From: Blastomussa wellsi
Taxonomy: Eukaryota > Cnidaria > Anthozoa > Scleractinia > Plerogyridae
DNA length: 64,000 bases
Assembly (NCBI GenBank): GCA_947652115.1
Contig: OX393562.1
Coordinates: forward strand, 14,287,328 to 14,351,327
Direction: 5' to 3'
Part shown: piece by piece, positions 25,519 through 36,500 of the stretch
Numbering within the stretch: position 1 is the stretch's first letter
How the letters are laid out: each line of letters opens with the position of its first letter
Program-made: the position numbers and the translations under genes
Notes under the pieces: generated by a model
The model's input: the letters and a program-made list of their open reading frames with translations, nothing else
Told to the model about the DNA's origin: nothing
The model's database searches: none

Positions 25519-28500
25519 CTATACATTAATGAATTGATTATTGGAAAATTGAACCAATTATTCGTTTCAATGTTGCATTCGGTTTGAAAAGGAGCGGATC
25601 AATGCTCAAGTCAAAAGACGATTTTTGATTGGACTAGGCGAGAGCTTTTCTTGGCTATTTACATCTCATAGAACTTGCAGAAATTCTTATTCGTGTAAAT
25701 GGTGGGAAGAAAATAGTTTTCTGGCGAAGCTCTTACAAGTTTTTCGTGAATATTTTTACGTGGCTCACTTCCGCCATGGGAAAAAGTAGTCAAAGTTCCG
25801 TACGTACCGTTGAAAATCGCCAGTTGTCTTCCTGACATCACGCGCTGTCTTGGAAGTCACGAATTTCCCATCTGAGAGAGGTTTCACAAGCTCCTCAATT
25901 CGGCCATGCAAGTTAGCTCCTTGCCGCCATTTTGAAAAGGAAACAATAATTCCATATAAGGAGCATCTCTTGTTAGCCTAGTCCAATCAAAACTCGACTT
26001 TGATTTAGGCACTGATGTGCGCCTTTTCAAACCGAATGCAATATTTGTAACGAATAACGGGTTCAATTTCATTAATGTACTCTAGGAGGGTACGCTTCAC
26101 TTGGTTTGACTGTAATATCCAGATTCCATTTGACGGATTTACATACGCTTTTTACTGCGCAGTCCAATCAACGTAAGATTGACGTTTTTGTGGATTTGGG
26201 AGAGCTAAATGAAACAATGCGGCTAGGGCTTACTCAAAAGAACAGATCAATTAACGGAAGGAGCTTAAACAGAGGTTGAAGACGGACACTAAATCACATC
26301 ATTGGGATACTCCAAGTATGAATTACATAAGGGCATACCTCGCCGCTGGCCTTTGAAGGCTTGGGTTCAAAAATCACGTCTTTTGCAGGCATTCTGCAGA
26401 CAACGCCAGCTTGATTGTATGAGAGACAGTTGTGTCGGCCCCAGGGTCTATGGGAGCAGTTGTCAATGGAATCCTCGTTCCCGGTGCATTTGACGTCATC
26501 AAGCCAGAATCTTCCATTGCCGTGACCGAATGCATGTTGCCTTGGTAAAACGTTTAAGACAATATTATAGGTGGTTTTCACTCACGCGATAAGGCGGCCA
26601 TATTGGTGGAATAAACAATACAAAATTGTTTCGCAAAATTTGCATAAAAAATAGAGTTTAGTTCCCAAAGGAGAGAAAGTCTATTGTTCTAATCCACCGT
26701 CCGCCATGACGTCAAGCGAAAAAGATCTATAGAACAAAAACCTTCAACAGAAATATTCACCTTATTGAATGGTTTTTATACAAAACGTGCTAACAGACTC
26801 CGAGTTATAATTCGGTAGTGTTATGCCAAGACCTATAGACGTGTAGGGAAATTTGTTTGCGCTCCCAAAACGAATGTTGCCGGCTTCGCGTGACTTGAAA
26901 AACGAGATGCGAGCTGTACTTACGGATAGTTTAACGATGTTTCACGTTAATTCGCCCATTCGTAATAAGAGAACATGTCACCCTCTATTACAATCTTCTT
27001 GGAATTTTACAATTTGAAAATATTTACAAACTAAAAATATCACTCTTTACGTATAAAATTAAGAATGATAAAAGTAGCACCCCAGTTGTACTACTGAATA
27101 TTCTTACACTTGCATAAGAGATTCATTCGCCTTATACTAAGTATGCTACAAATCAAAACTTCTTTACGCCTTCAGTACGTATACGATTCAATTATGGCAT
27201 ATCTGCATTTAAATTTTCGGCAGCAAAATATGGGAATCTGTTCCACCAGAACTCAAACGTTTCTCATATACACTCATAAAAGTGACCACTCAAAACTGAC
27301 CATAGTTTTACTGGTTGTATAGTTGAAGGCCATTTCCAGTCCGTACTGCGCAATCTCCGGCTGCAGTGTTTGTCAAGTCTCACCAATCTCGTCCCAGAGC
27401 CCGCTTTTCTTTTGGTCAGCACCAAGAACGCGGACTCTGGCCAATACGAGATCTGCAGCAAAACAATCGTATTACCTTCCCAGAGTTAGAACAAACTATG
27501 GTAAATTTAACATAAGATTCCGGGCCCCTATGATTTGGAATTTAAGAAAAGAACAGTTTAAAACTGCCTCTCTTTCAAAATTTAAATTAAGTCTTAAAGA
27601 ACAATATCTTGCACTGTATTGATGATACTCTTTGCAAATAGCTTAAAAAAATATACTACATCATATTCTCTGTAGCTGGTTTTAACTTTTCAATATTATT
27701 TGATAAACCTTAGATGTTAAGAGGGTGATATCTGTGCTCTAGATTGATACCAAAATAACATAATTCCATGTAATCTACAGCCAGATATCTTTTCTCAACT
27801 ATAGTGTGGTTATGCACAGCATGTGGCTGCAAATTTAATTGAATATCAGGTTACAAATTGATTTAAGTCCGGGGTATTGCCATTTTCAAAATCTATAGGT
27901 CATAAGCTTTCTTGTGATATATAGTTTTATAGGGTTTTAAAATATACTTTTAAAATTACAGTTACTTAAAAAAAGTCACTTTTTTCATGTGTACCCCCGC
28001 CTTAACATTTAATTTAATTTATTTCATCCAGCGCCTTGACATTTTTAACTCTTTAGTTATTTCAGGGTGCTGGTACCCTTTAATTACTATATTTATATTT
28101 AATTTTCTTTGTAATTTATTTCATTTTAACCTCTTGGGTACAATAACCATTGTTGTTGTTGACTTCTGAGGGACTCCGGGGTCGGTTCTGGCCAGAGTCC
28201 GTGTCCTTGGTGCTGACCAAAAGAAAAGCGGGCTCTGGGGACGAGATTGAAGTCTCACAGGATGAAACGTAAAGAAGCCAAAATGAAAATTACGGGTAAA
28301 AACTTACCTTTTTCATCATTATTAACATCCGATATCCTTGCAAAACAATAACAAAGAGTAGACGAACCTCGACGATATTCGAAACCGATGTTTCAGCTCA
28401 TCAAGAACTCCCAAATGAAACGACCCGTAATGGCGGACTCAAAAACTTCATGTACGCAGTTACCGAAGTGTAACGTACCGAATTCAAAACAGAAATGTAA

Positions 28501-30183
28501 ACAAATCCCGAGCCTGCGCAGTGCGGACTGGAATTGGCCTTTAAATAATGCTGTACAATATGCAGGACATCTTTTTTTCTATCCCGAATAAATGTACATC
28601 CTTCGTCTCTTACGATTTATGTCATTAATGTCATTCCATACAACATATGGCACATGACAGTGACCAACTCGAAAGCTCATTGGCTAATTTGGTCACTGTA
28701 CACTATTAATTATTGTCTCGACTAGTTAATTTCTATCTGAGTGTACTTGTACTCTGTAATAATTGTATAGTGTCGTATGTGTTAGTTTTCTGTAAACAGT
28801 GCAATAAACTTGAAACTTTAAGAATGCTTTCTTTGGTTTGTAAGGAGATCAAAGCGGGAAGAGGTTTGCTCTTGATGCATGACGTTTGATCAAACCATGT
28901 GCGCAATGCCACCCAGAAGCTACATAGACCTACAAATCGCACGAATATCAACCTCCGGTAAGGCACTTGACACATGGTAAAACGATGCGCGCAGTACTGC
29001 CTAAAAACTTCGTGAACATATGACCGGAAATTGACTTTGGAAGAAGTTTCTGGCCTGTTTAAAATATGCGAATAATCCTGCGTTTAACCTTTGTATGGAA
29101 AATCCTATTTCTGCGAAGATTCCAGTACTTTTGCCGAATGTTCGTCACCTGTAAGTGTTCAAACTACGCGCGCAACGCTGTTCAAGGATCGATACCGGAC
29201 TAACAGTGTTTTTGTCCACATTCATTCAAGTGCATCAACCGAAACTTTTCTTTCGGAGAGTGTTATAGTGAAAAGCCCGTGCTATTCGTAGCTTGCGGCT
29301 TCGCTGCTCGTGTAACGCACTCTAGTTTGTCCCCACTGACTTAAGAGAGTGCGCGTGACCTACCCTAACCATGCGCAATGCTTTTGATAGGGTTACACGA
29401 GAAAACAGTGTTTAGCGGCAGAGAGTGCAATGTTAGTTCCCCGCCAGATAGCTCCAGGAAGATCGACGAAGCTTTGCTAACAGGGTAACATGTCAGTCAA
29501 GTTACATTATATTTAAAAAACACGACTATTGCGTCTATTGTGATACTCAGTCGTAGCCATTCTTGTCTATTTTCGGTTTATCATCACTTCTGTGGTAATT
29601 TTGCATATAACAGTGACTTGAAATATCGCGGCATATTGCCCCAAGCATTTGTCACGAAGTGGCGAAGGAAGTCACGCAACACTGAGGTACCATAACGCGT
29701 TCGGTCACGCAACGATGAAATTGTTGCGTAAGGATTGTGCCCCGAAAAAAAAAAAGGAATAACATAATTCTAAAATTGCTCACACTATAGAGATAGGAAA
29801 AAATCAACACCGATGTGCTGTCATTCTTTTTGACAAATTTTGCAATATCCGGCTCATGCTTATAAAGAACAATATATTTATTATACAGCGAAAGTCTTTC
29901 GAGGGAAATTTACATTAGCAAAGAATGTACATTTTTGTATTTTTGAAGAAAACTTTGACACTCACCCTTTAGTAAAGCGCAACACATCAGGAAATCCAAG
30001 CATTCGACAAACCACTCTAGCAGCCTTCCTGTCCCATCCGTGATCACAAACTGCTCGCCACGTGCCCTTGTGATTAACCTCGATTCTTCCCTCGTAATGA
30101 TGCTTTCCTTTCAGCAGACGAACGTCGAGGCCAATTGAAATCTCAAGGCTCGTCAATGCGACTCCTAGCAAAATCCAATTCAT
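14814..30183 (-). CDS. LOXL-B: secreted lysyl oxidase-like protein (SRCR x4, LOX, FN2), 10 exons
   Basis: Coding exons in order: 29966-30183, 26339-26540, 24257-24598, 23454-23648, 23141-23281, 22281-22590, 19895-20024, 19227-19390, 16899-17222, 14814-14995. The joined frame gives 735 aa. Exon lengths equal those of LOXL-A except exons 4 and 8, and splice phases are identical. The chosen Met starts a signal peptide (MNWILLGVALTSLEISIG). An in-frame ATG at 30354 would add 57 residues with no signal peptide and was not used. SRCR2 ends in CVRRKITK, a basic linker before SRCR3. Introns 1 (3.4 kb) and 8 (2.0 kb) are the longest and are full of repeats. Function is inferred as for gene A: an extracellular copper amine oxidase acting on matrix lysines. 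Confidence 0.93.
15500..15939. repeat. Tandem duplication, two units of about 208 and 232 bp
   Basis: Units start with GTACCAA at 15500 and 15708 and end with CTGATAAGAAATTGTT. They share a perfect CACCAAACATCGAAAAC block and differ by substitutions and one 20-25 bp insertion. The duplication lies in LOXL-B intron 9. Confidence 0.8.
16408..16698 (+). mobile_element. tRNA-derived SINE family 1, copy 1
   Basis: The 5' part is tRNA-like: box A-like GTGGCCTAATGGTTGG and box B-like GGGTTCGAGCG, with a possible CCG anticodon. The body contains CCTCTCTTCACCCAGG and GATGGGCCACTAGG. Exact 13-bp target duplications ACACTTATACACC lie at 16395-16407 and 16699-16711. It is in LOXL-B intron 9, in antisense to the gene. 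Copy 2 is at 42374-42680. Confidence 0.85.
16899..20024 (-). CDS. LOXL-B catalytic domain exons 7-9
   Basis: Exons 19895-20024, 19227-19390 and 16899-17222. The copper site [11 protein letters not shown] gives ligands His552, His554 and His556. The LTQ precursor residues are Lys580 and Tyr616 (GCYDIY), 36 residues apart as in A and C. By alignment the human LOX spacing is 35. The first catalytic exon opens with the LPDLVLD motif usual at the start of LOXL catalytic domains. Confidence 0.92.
17440..17605 (+). repeat. Dispersed intron repeat D, copy 3
   Basis: It lies in LOXL-B intron 8. Closest to copy 1, sharing CAAACTATTATTTTTAGGTT and a TTTTTGGTTTAGT-TCACT block. Confidence 0.6.
18155..19190. 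repeat. CAGT-rich tetranucleotide array split by a 550-bp insertion
   Basis: Blocks 18155-18310 and 18880-19190 consist of degenerate (CAGT)n with CAGC and CAAT variants. Between them lies non-repetitive sequence with a palindromic GGACAACCT...AGGTTGTCC and TTTTCGAAACG/CGTTTCGAAAA pair. The second block ends about 35 bp from the LOXL-B exon 8 donor. Confidence 0.75.
19590..19810. repeat. Decayed dispersed repeat with CAGACC...CCATA motifs
   Basis: Spaced CAGACC and AAACCATA motifs match the longer element at 34530-34910. A C-run lies at 19770-19782. It sits in LOXL-B intron 7 and has no coding potential. Confidence 0.45.
20828..20877. repeat. Perfect 50-bp palindrome
   Basis: CCTACAGATTATTCACTAAT then CTGCTAGCAG then the exact complement, with no spacer. 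It lies in LOXL-B intron 6. It is probably a foldback element reduced to its arms. Confidence 0.85.
21850..22022. repeat. (GTT)n followed by three copies of a 43-bp unit
   Basis: (GTT)n at 21857-21877, then three copies of a unit containing GCATTCTGGTCCGCTGAAA and CGAGGC (21900-22015). It lies in LOXL-B intron 6, about 270 bp from exon 6. Confidence 0.75.
22618..23015. mobile_element. Terminal-inverted-repeat element (MITE-like), about 400 bp
   Basis: Termini AGGCTACGTTCACACTAAGC and (reverse complement) AGGTTACGTCCGCACTAAGC match at 18 of 20 positions. The interior repeats AAAACGGAACTTTTTG twice and has no transposase ORF. It fills most of LOXL-B intron 5, between exon 6 (22590) and exon 5 (23141). 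Confidence 0.75.
23820..24120. other. LOXL-B intron 3, unassigned
   Basis: Moderately GC-rich non-coding sequence next to exon 3. I see no reliable feature. Confidence 0.3.
24861..25004. repeat. Inverted repeat, about 45-bp arms
   Basis: Arms TATATCAAGCACTCGAGAC... and ...GTCTCTCGTGTTTGATATA flank about 50 bp. The arms contain TATCCAAACACC and GGCGTTTGGATA. It lies in LOXL-B intron 2. Confidence 0.65.
25040..25108. mobile_element. Foldback element family B, copy 1
   Basis: Left arm AGCCTCCCACACAGGCGTTA and right arm (reverse complement) AGCCTCCCACGCAGGCGTTA, with a 24-bp loop. Same family as 51640-51731. No target duplication is visible here. Confidence 0.75.
25116..25190. repeat. Foldback repeat with CTCGTTCCCAG...CTGGGAACGAG termini
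   Basis: Arms of about 25 bp (CTCGTTCCCAGCGTCTCTCA and its near-complement) around a CCCGCCCTCCCGGAGGG core. A related piece lies at 15360-15465 in LOXL-B intron 9. Confidence 0.6.
25350..26115. mobile_element. Long-inverted-repeat transposon remnant with a nested insertion
   Basis: Termini TTACAGTCAAAACAAGTGAA and, on the other strand, TTACAGTCAAACCAAGTGAA. The arms extend inward over 100 bp (AGCGTACCC, GTACATTAATGAA, GCATTCGGTTTGAAAAGG, GATTGGACTAGGC). Retroposon R copy 3 has inserted into the left arm. No transposase frame is seen. It is in LOXL-B intron 2, downstream of exon 2. Confidence 0.75.
25399..25521 (-). mobile_element. Short retroposon family R, copy 3, with 14-bp target duplication
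   Basis: Exact direct repeats TACATTAATGAATT at 25385-25398 and 25522-25535 flank it. It lacks most of the hammerhead-like core kept by copy 1. It inserted into the arm of the 25350-26115 element, so it is younger than that element. Confidence 0.8.
27083..27630 (+). mobile_element. Non-LTR retrotransposon remnants: two reverse-transcriptase C-terminal tails
   Basis: Two frames end with the motif usual at the C terminus of jockey/CR1-type LINE ORF2. One is a decayed copy at 27115-27290 (NQNFFTPSVR, NYGISAFKFSAAKYGN). The other, at 27455-27622, reads YLPRVRTNYGKFNIRFRAP then MIWNL and ends in a stop. Catalytic motifs are absent, so both are 5'-truncated dead copies. They lie in LOXL-B intron 1. 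The stretch between them carries a repeat whose inverted copy lies at 28170-28255. Confidence 0.65.
27385..28260. repeat. Inverted pair of an 80-bp repeat
   Basis: Left copy 27385-27460 and inverted right copy 28170-28258 share CCAGAGCCCGCTTTTCTTTT and GGTCAGCACCAAG. Diverged copies occur at 59800-59880 and 60245-60300. It is unclear whether the pair are termini of one element or independent copies. Confidence 0.55.
28261..29940. other. LOXL-B intron 1, exon-proximal part
   Basis: About 1.7 kb without recognisable exons. It holds a short copy of dispersed repeat D (29547-29600), an A-tract at 29746-29757 and unassigned sequence. Confidence 0.4.
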
Positions 30184-33100
30184 TTCAGTTACAAAGGAGG
30201 GCAACTGGTGTGGACACAATTCAGCGCTGGTGTTTGATCGATGTACTTTTAAAAAACCGAACACAACCGGTTCGAGGTTATGGCACTGTGTAGTGGATTG
30301 CAGAACGTCCAACAAACCCAAATCGAAATACTTCAGCTCTGTCTGGAATAGCAATCGTGTGACACTTCACACAATTTAAAAATATGAAACAAGATATGGT
30401 CAATGATGTTCACTGAACAGACGGTCCTTGTTCGTAGAGTCAGGCTTTTCAACACGTTTCCAAACTTACAATGATTCTTTATGAGGTCATAAACAGGCTC
30501 AGCTGAGAAGAAAACTCACCTCAGGAAATGGCTTCCAATCTGCCCTTACCTGTACCTTGACTAGTGGGCTCTGTCTGGCAGTGAGCATAGAAATCTCAGG
30601 GGAGCCCGGGAGAAATCTCAGCTGCTGAAAGATGTACAGTATGTTAATTTTCCTGGGAAACTAGGTGTTTTCAATGCGGTCCGCATCCCGCATATTCAAT
30701 CTTCAGCGCATGCTTTCATCAAGTTATGGCGCACGTGGGACGTTGGGAAGCAGGAAAAAATATGAGAGCAACTCTAGCTTCTTGATAGCTCTCCAAACTT
30801 CCCAAGTGCACCATTAACTCGATAGCGTACAGCTAAAACCATTCGAGCCAACTTTGATCGTGAAGCTCTGTACATCAGCGGATCAGCCAATTTCGCGACA
30901 AACACAGTCCCATTGCTTTATAAACGACAAACATGCATCAACTGTTGCCTAAACTCGACCAAAACAGGTGTGGAAATACGTATTTCAAACACGTCCCTTT
31001 GCCTCCGGGAGGTTTGGTGACCCGGCCCACAAAGGAGACCGGGAGATTCATCCGATATCCGGGAAACCTCCCTGAAAATCCAGGGATCCGGGTGACTTGG
31101 CAAATGTTGGCATAGCTGCCATACAATGAAAGATTGATTGATCCTAATTAACGGGCAGCGAAAAAGACACACTTTAGTAATGGCCGGTAAATATTATTTT
31201 ATTCTTTCTTTGTTTTTGGAATGAATAAGTAGATGATATTCACTTACAGTGAGCTCGTTGTAGACCGGTAGATTATCCCAGATTAACCCCAAGACTGCTG
31301 ACCCTACAATAATATTATAAAAAACAACATGATAATAATCAAAATTTTTCCTGTCGTCTTACCGCGCCCTTTTGGAGGTACAGAAGAAATTCGCTTTCTC
31401 GATGTTCCTGTTAGCTAGAGGTATTTTGGTTCGCGCAGTTTGATCATTGCGTAATGGAGAGGAGATATTGATAAACAACAACAACAACAATCTCTTTATT
31501 TGTAACAAAAAATTAAGTAAATTTCAAATAATTAAGTAAAGCTTATAAATGGTTTATGGTACTGGCTGTTTGGAATTTGGAATTTTTGTCTGTCACAGGC
31601 GCATGCATCGCTCTCTTGAGTCGAATTCGGAACCAGCTACGGACGTCGGTCCCCTCCCGTCTCTAGCTCAATCCCGGCAGGTTAACAGAATGCGGCCACG
31701 CTTGCAGATTCTAACCAGCCGGCTTAGCTACCTGTCTAATTCGATGTTCGACACAAGCGGACTCCGTATGATTCTTGTTTACGCATTTTCTTCTCACACG
31801 TAGGGCTAGACTGTTCACTGCGGCTGGCAGAGGGAGTGCGTGAAGCGAGCGCGAATGCGAGTGCGAGTGCGAAGCATTCTTATTCTCTCACGATTTAGTT
31901 TTCGCATTCCATGATCGAATAAAAATAGAACTAGGGGGCTGTGAAGAGTCAAATTTTGGACAAATCTTTTAGACTACCTTCTGTGTTTTGCAGCACCTGA
32001 TGACAGGAAGCTTACATCATCAAGGGAAAGCTGTGGGAGGGTGGTAGAGGATTACCGGGTAATATCCCAGGGGGGCTGGTACTTGATCCATGTTTGTGTA
32101 TAGGGGTGTCGCTGGAGGTCCGAAACCCTGACTCTGTCTATGACCAAAATAACCTCAAACACATACCCTGTTTAGGGAGGAAAACGTTTTTTGTACTATA
32201 GCGCTAATATCTAGCGATCTAGTCCTGAAAATGATCTAATGTTGACTGATGACCGGCCACAGGGAGCAGAGGAGTTATGCTTGAAACATCAATAAAAGAA
32301 GCGTCTTACCTTCGTTCTTGTATTTATTCTCTTCGTTAAAACCTCATTTGCGAACCAAATATACGGATTCATTTGCGATCGATCGTTTCGAACCGCCATC
32401 ATTCTGACTAGTGTTGACCGCTGTGCATTCAGTTGGACGAAAGCTTCGCTTTCCGAAGCTTCGCTTTCCGAAAATCATCCGACGGAATGCACAGCGCTCA
32501 ACGTACGCTGAAGCTTGGATTAATGGTTTCTCGATAAAAGGCAGTTACGGCAGTTTTGCCTTGCTGTTCATCAAAAATAAATAAATAAATTAATCAATTA
32601 ATTAACAAATAAACTGAATAAATAAACGAGGATACGATTGTCGGAAGCAGACACATAATTAATAGGTCACACTGAACCCAATAACCTCTGAGTTTGTAAA
32701 GTTTGTCCAAAGTTTTTAATCGGTCGGGCTAAAGGGTAAATGCTATTCAATAGCAATTACAGCTAACTTCTAATTAGTACTACACTGACTAGACGTGACT
32801 GTGCAACTCGCGCTTTAGACGCAGTCTAAGCCAAATCGGGGATGTTGAGAAAAGTAAAGAACAACAATTAATCTTAAAAATAATAGGGCAACTCACTAAG
32901 ACTTCGAATAGTCTATTCCATTTTCGCAGCGTGCGACGCGATAGCTCCAACACGCATCTAGAGCTGCAAGAGGGACTGAGGAAAAAATTTATCGCAGAAT
33001 TCTGTGGTCAGTTGTTGGTTATTTGCGGCCAGATTTGTCGGGTATGTTTGCCTAACCCAACACGTCTGAGACATTACGAGACAAATTGGACAAACCTCAG

Positions 33101-33505
33101 CTCGTAAAACAGCGCTTTAATTGTTTCGCTGTCCTTATCTAAATACTGTATGTTATCTCGTTGACTGACGATTTCGTACCATAAGGCTGTGTTCACATTG
33201 TTAAGTGTTATTCTTAAGCATATCTCTCCAAGTATCTCCTGTAGCGAGACCTGTATCGGATTTCAGTTTTTGCGGCACGACTGTCATTTGTCACGATCTG
33301 CGCCAGCAAAGGAAAACCTTCATTCTGCGGGTTTTTCTTTCGCTGTGTGACATTGCGACCTAAAAATTCCGCTGTGACTCGGTTGTAGCTCGACAACAAT
33401 CTAGAATACTGAACTGTCTTGAAGAGCGCACCATTATCGCTTCACTTAGACGAAAACATTAATATCATATCGACCCATCAGTTTGTATAATTGTTGTGAG
33501 CTCGC
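30184..33505. other. Divergent intergenic region between LOXL-B and LOXL-C
   Basis: This 3.3 kb separates two paralogues transcribed away from each other, so both promoters should lie here. Visible content: minus-strand donor-like sites near 30510 and 30550 that could belong to a non-coding first exon of B, an (AAC)n run at 31478-31492, a GCGAGT-type hexanucleotide stretch at 31838-31872 and a foldback at 32412-32502. No other gene is seen. Confidence 0.5.
32412..32502. repeat. Foldback with internal tandem duplication
   Basis: Ends GTTGACCGCTGTGCATTC and GAATGCACAGCGCTCAAC are near-complementary. The interior duplicates a TTCGCTTTCCGAAGC unit, itself partly palindromic. Confidence 0.65.
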
Positions 33506-36500
33506 ATGGCGTTTTTGCGGCGTGTTTCTCTGGTTCTGTTTCTAGCTGGAGTCGCCAGTGGATTAACTGGAATACGACTGCGAGGAGGAAAGCATCGCCA
33601 TGAAGGCCGAGTTGAAGTGGAACACAACGGAAAATGGAAACCGGTTTGTGATCACGGTTGGGACAAGAATGCGGCGAAAGTTGTGTGCCGAATGCTTGGA
33701 TTTCCAGACATGCTGCGCTACACCAAGGGGTTAGTACAACATGGGTATTTTTTATTACGCTGAGAAATTTTTAAATGCAAAACCTGTTTTAAGATATCAG
33801 TTATGCAAAGACGAAAATCCAACAAAGGGCCTAAATCTGCCAATATTTTGGATTTCCTGTTCACAGCATGAAAGCAAGGTGACAAAATTTTTCTTCTTAT
33901 TGTTATCATTTTAAGACAATATCACGAATCAGATTTCAACAGTATAAATCTTTAAATCCGTTCGTGTTGATTTTTCGAAACCCCAATATGCAATCAAATT
34001 ACGTGTCGAAATATTTTTCCGGTTGTTTCATCTTGTTTCTTCAGGTTGTAGACATAACACTGACCCTCAGTCCATGGACTACCTCGATGGACTCTACCCA
34101 AATGGACTACTCAAATGGACTACCCTAAAATGGAATACCCCTAAAATGGACTACCCTTTAAAAAGAGTTTTTAGGGCTAGCCCATTTTAGGGTAGTCAAT
34201 TTGGATAGTCCATCGGGGTATTCCATGGACTGGGGTCAGCGTTACGATTACAACCGTTTCTTCACGTTGAGGGAATACAGACCCCAACGGAAGTAGCATA
34301 CAGGTCTGAAATATTGTGTGAAATTGTTATTAAAATAGAGCAGCCGAATCGTTTTTTCAGGAGTTATGCCAGAGGGATTTCTCTTATGCTTTCCGGTTCC
34401 TGTCAAATGGTGAATTATTTTCCTGTCACTCAAGAAAAGCCGAAAGATAAACTCTTTGACTCCGTTGGTTTGTTCCCCGTGGGGGGCTACTCCTTGTAAT
34501 TTTTGGTGGGGCTGTGCCGCCTGGATCGCCAAATTCAAACACTATTTCAGACCAATGCATGCCATTTTCCACACGCATTTTCAGACCTGGCCTCATATCA
34601 AAAATCCATACCCGTTTTAAGACCTGACCTTGAAAATATACACCCAGTTTACACCCGCTAGGTAAAATTTAGCTGGAATGATATATTTGATCTATTTCTC
34701 TTTCTCTCTCATCAGTTACTTGTCCCAGTTACTGAGAAGAAAAATATGTTTATAAGCTTTCGTAAGTGGTCCCCCAAAAACCATACCCAATTCCAGACCA
34801 TAAAAGCCCGTTTTCAGACCAAAACGGCTCAAAAACCATACCCTTTGGGGCGGCACATACATATATATACCTAATATAGGGGAGTACCCCCCGGGGGGTT
34901 GTTCGTGGTGCTAGCTTGAAGATTTATATGGTCTTTGATATGTAGCACGCAGAACAATGCCTGTCAAAGATAGCGGCCAGTGAGACAGTACGATCTTTCC
35001 CAGTTGTGTCATGTTGGCTCCTGCCAACGTTGATCTCCACTTTGCATAAAATTGAGCCTGTTTCAGATAGTAATAATAAAACACAATAATTTGTCTGCGG
35101 GGGCAAACTCCGCACACCTTCACTTTCTACAAGAAATAGCCCAGCAAAATCAGAAAATTAGAAGAAAGAAACATTTAGTTTTCCAGGCGGGTGCAACTGA
35201 CCCCTTCCCCCCCCCCCCCCCCCCCCGATATGTAGGCCCTGTGAGCCCGAGTTTTTTACGAGTGACTATCGCTCATGGGAAATGAGGACAAGCAGTCTAA
35301 TTGTTTTAGAAGAAACTCGAAAGGTTCGTTTTCCAAAGTGCTTGTAAGTCGAAAGAGAAGAAAGATCGTGCCTTCAAAGAGCAACACGTGCGCGCTTGTT
35401 TTCTATCGGCGAATGGAAAGCTGTGGGAGAACCAGTCAGATTAAGGGACTTCCAATAGAGCACAGCTGATGTTCGAATTCTACTAAAACAGAATAGATAG
35501 TGAGTAGCGTAGCCAATCCGAGAACAGCATTCTTGACAGAATGCTACTAGCTTTAAACTAAATTAAAATAGAGTGGTACACAACTAAAATGCTTCCTTAT
35601 TCGTTGCTGTGTTCTTAGGGCCGAGCATTTTGGTCCCGGAAGTAACGACTTTTGGCTAGATGACGTCAGGTGTACTGGAAATGAGAGGTCTATCGCGCTG
35701 TGCAGGCACAGAGAATGGGGACGGCATAACTGTCGTAACTTCAACCAAGCTGGTGTTGTCTGTAAACTGCATTTGAAGGACAAGATAACTATGCCTGAGC
35801 CCGCGAAACCCAGTGGCGAGGTAATAGACCTTTTGTTCACGTGATAATGCCAATCATAACAATGGTATTTGCACATAAATGGTTCTGAAATCGACGTAGA
35901 GGTTTTGTACTGGGAAGGAAGCTGGAGTTTTCGTTTTTCACTATTCTCTTTTCGTGTTCAAAGCTAAACTTTCACTGGTTGTTTAGATCTTTGTCTAGGC
36001 TAAATTATTCCAAGTTTGTTTCTTTATGCTTGCTTGTTTATGTCTTAATTAACTCAAATTTGCGGGTTTAAGCCATCAAACGAGCATTCTTTGATGTTTT
36101 TTGGAACCTCAAAGTTTGGATTTCGCAAGCTGAAATTGGTCCGTTTCGCGCTCGGCCAAACGCTCAGATTACACAGGAAGTGACGCAGTTGGTGGTTCTG
36201 AATACGATAGCGCCATGGCGGATAAGAAAGCGAAGAAGGGAGGGATGAATTATTGTGTCGCTTGTGGCCCCAATACAGTCAACTGCGCCAACAGAACTGG
36301 CACACCAGAGATTTCGATGTATTACTCCTCAAAGGAGAAAAGTGTGGGGCAAAACTGGACTCGATTTGCGCGCATTCACCGACAAGATTTCGTGCCAAAC
36401 AAGTCATGTTTGTCTTTGGCACATTTTGACAATAGCTGCTTCGAGCACAAGCCAGGTTTCCGCTGTGATGGTTCTGAAGAAGCCGTGGAATTGGAATCAG

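Noticed and set aside
30184..30354. 57-residue N-terminal extension of LOXL-B from an upstream in-frame ATG
   Set aside because: It would bury the signal peptide. The internal Met at 30183 matches the starts of A and C and has a purine at -3.
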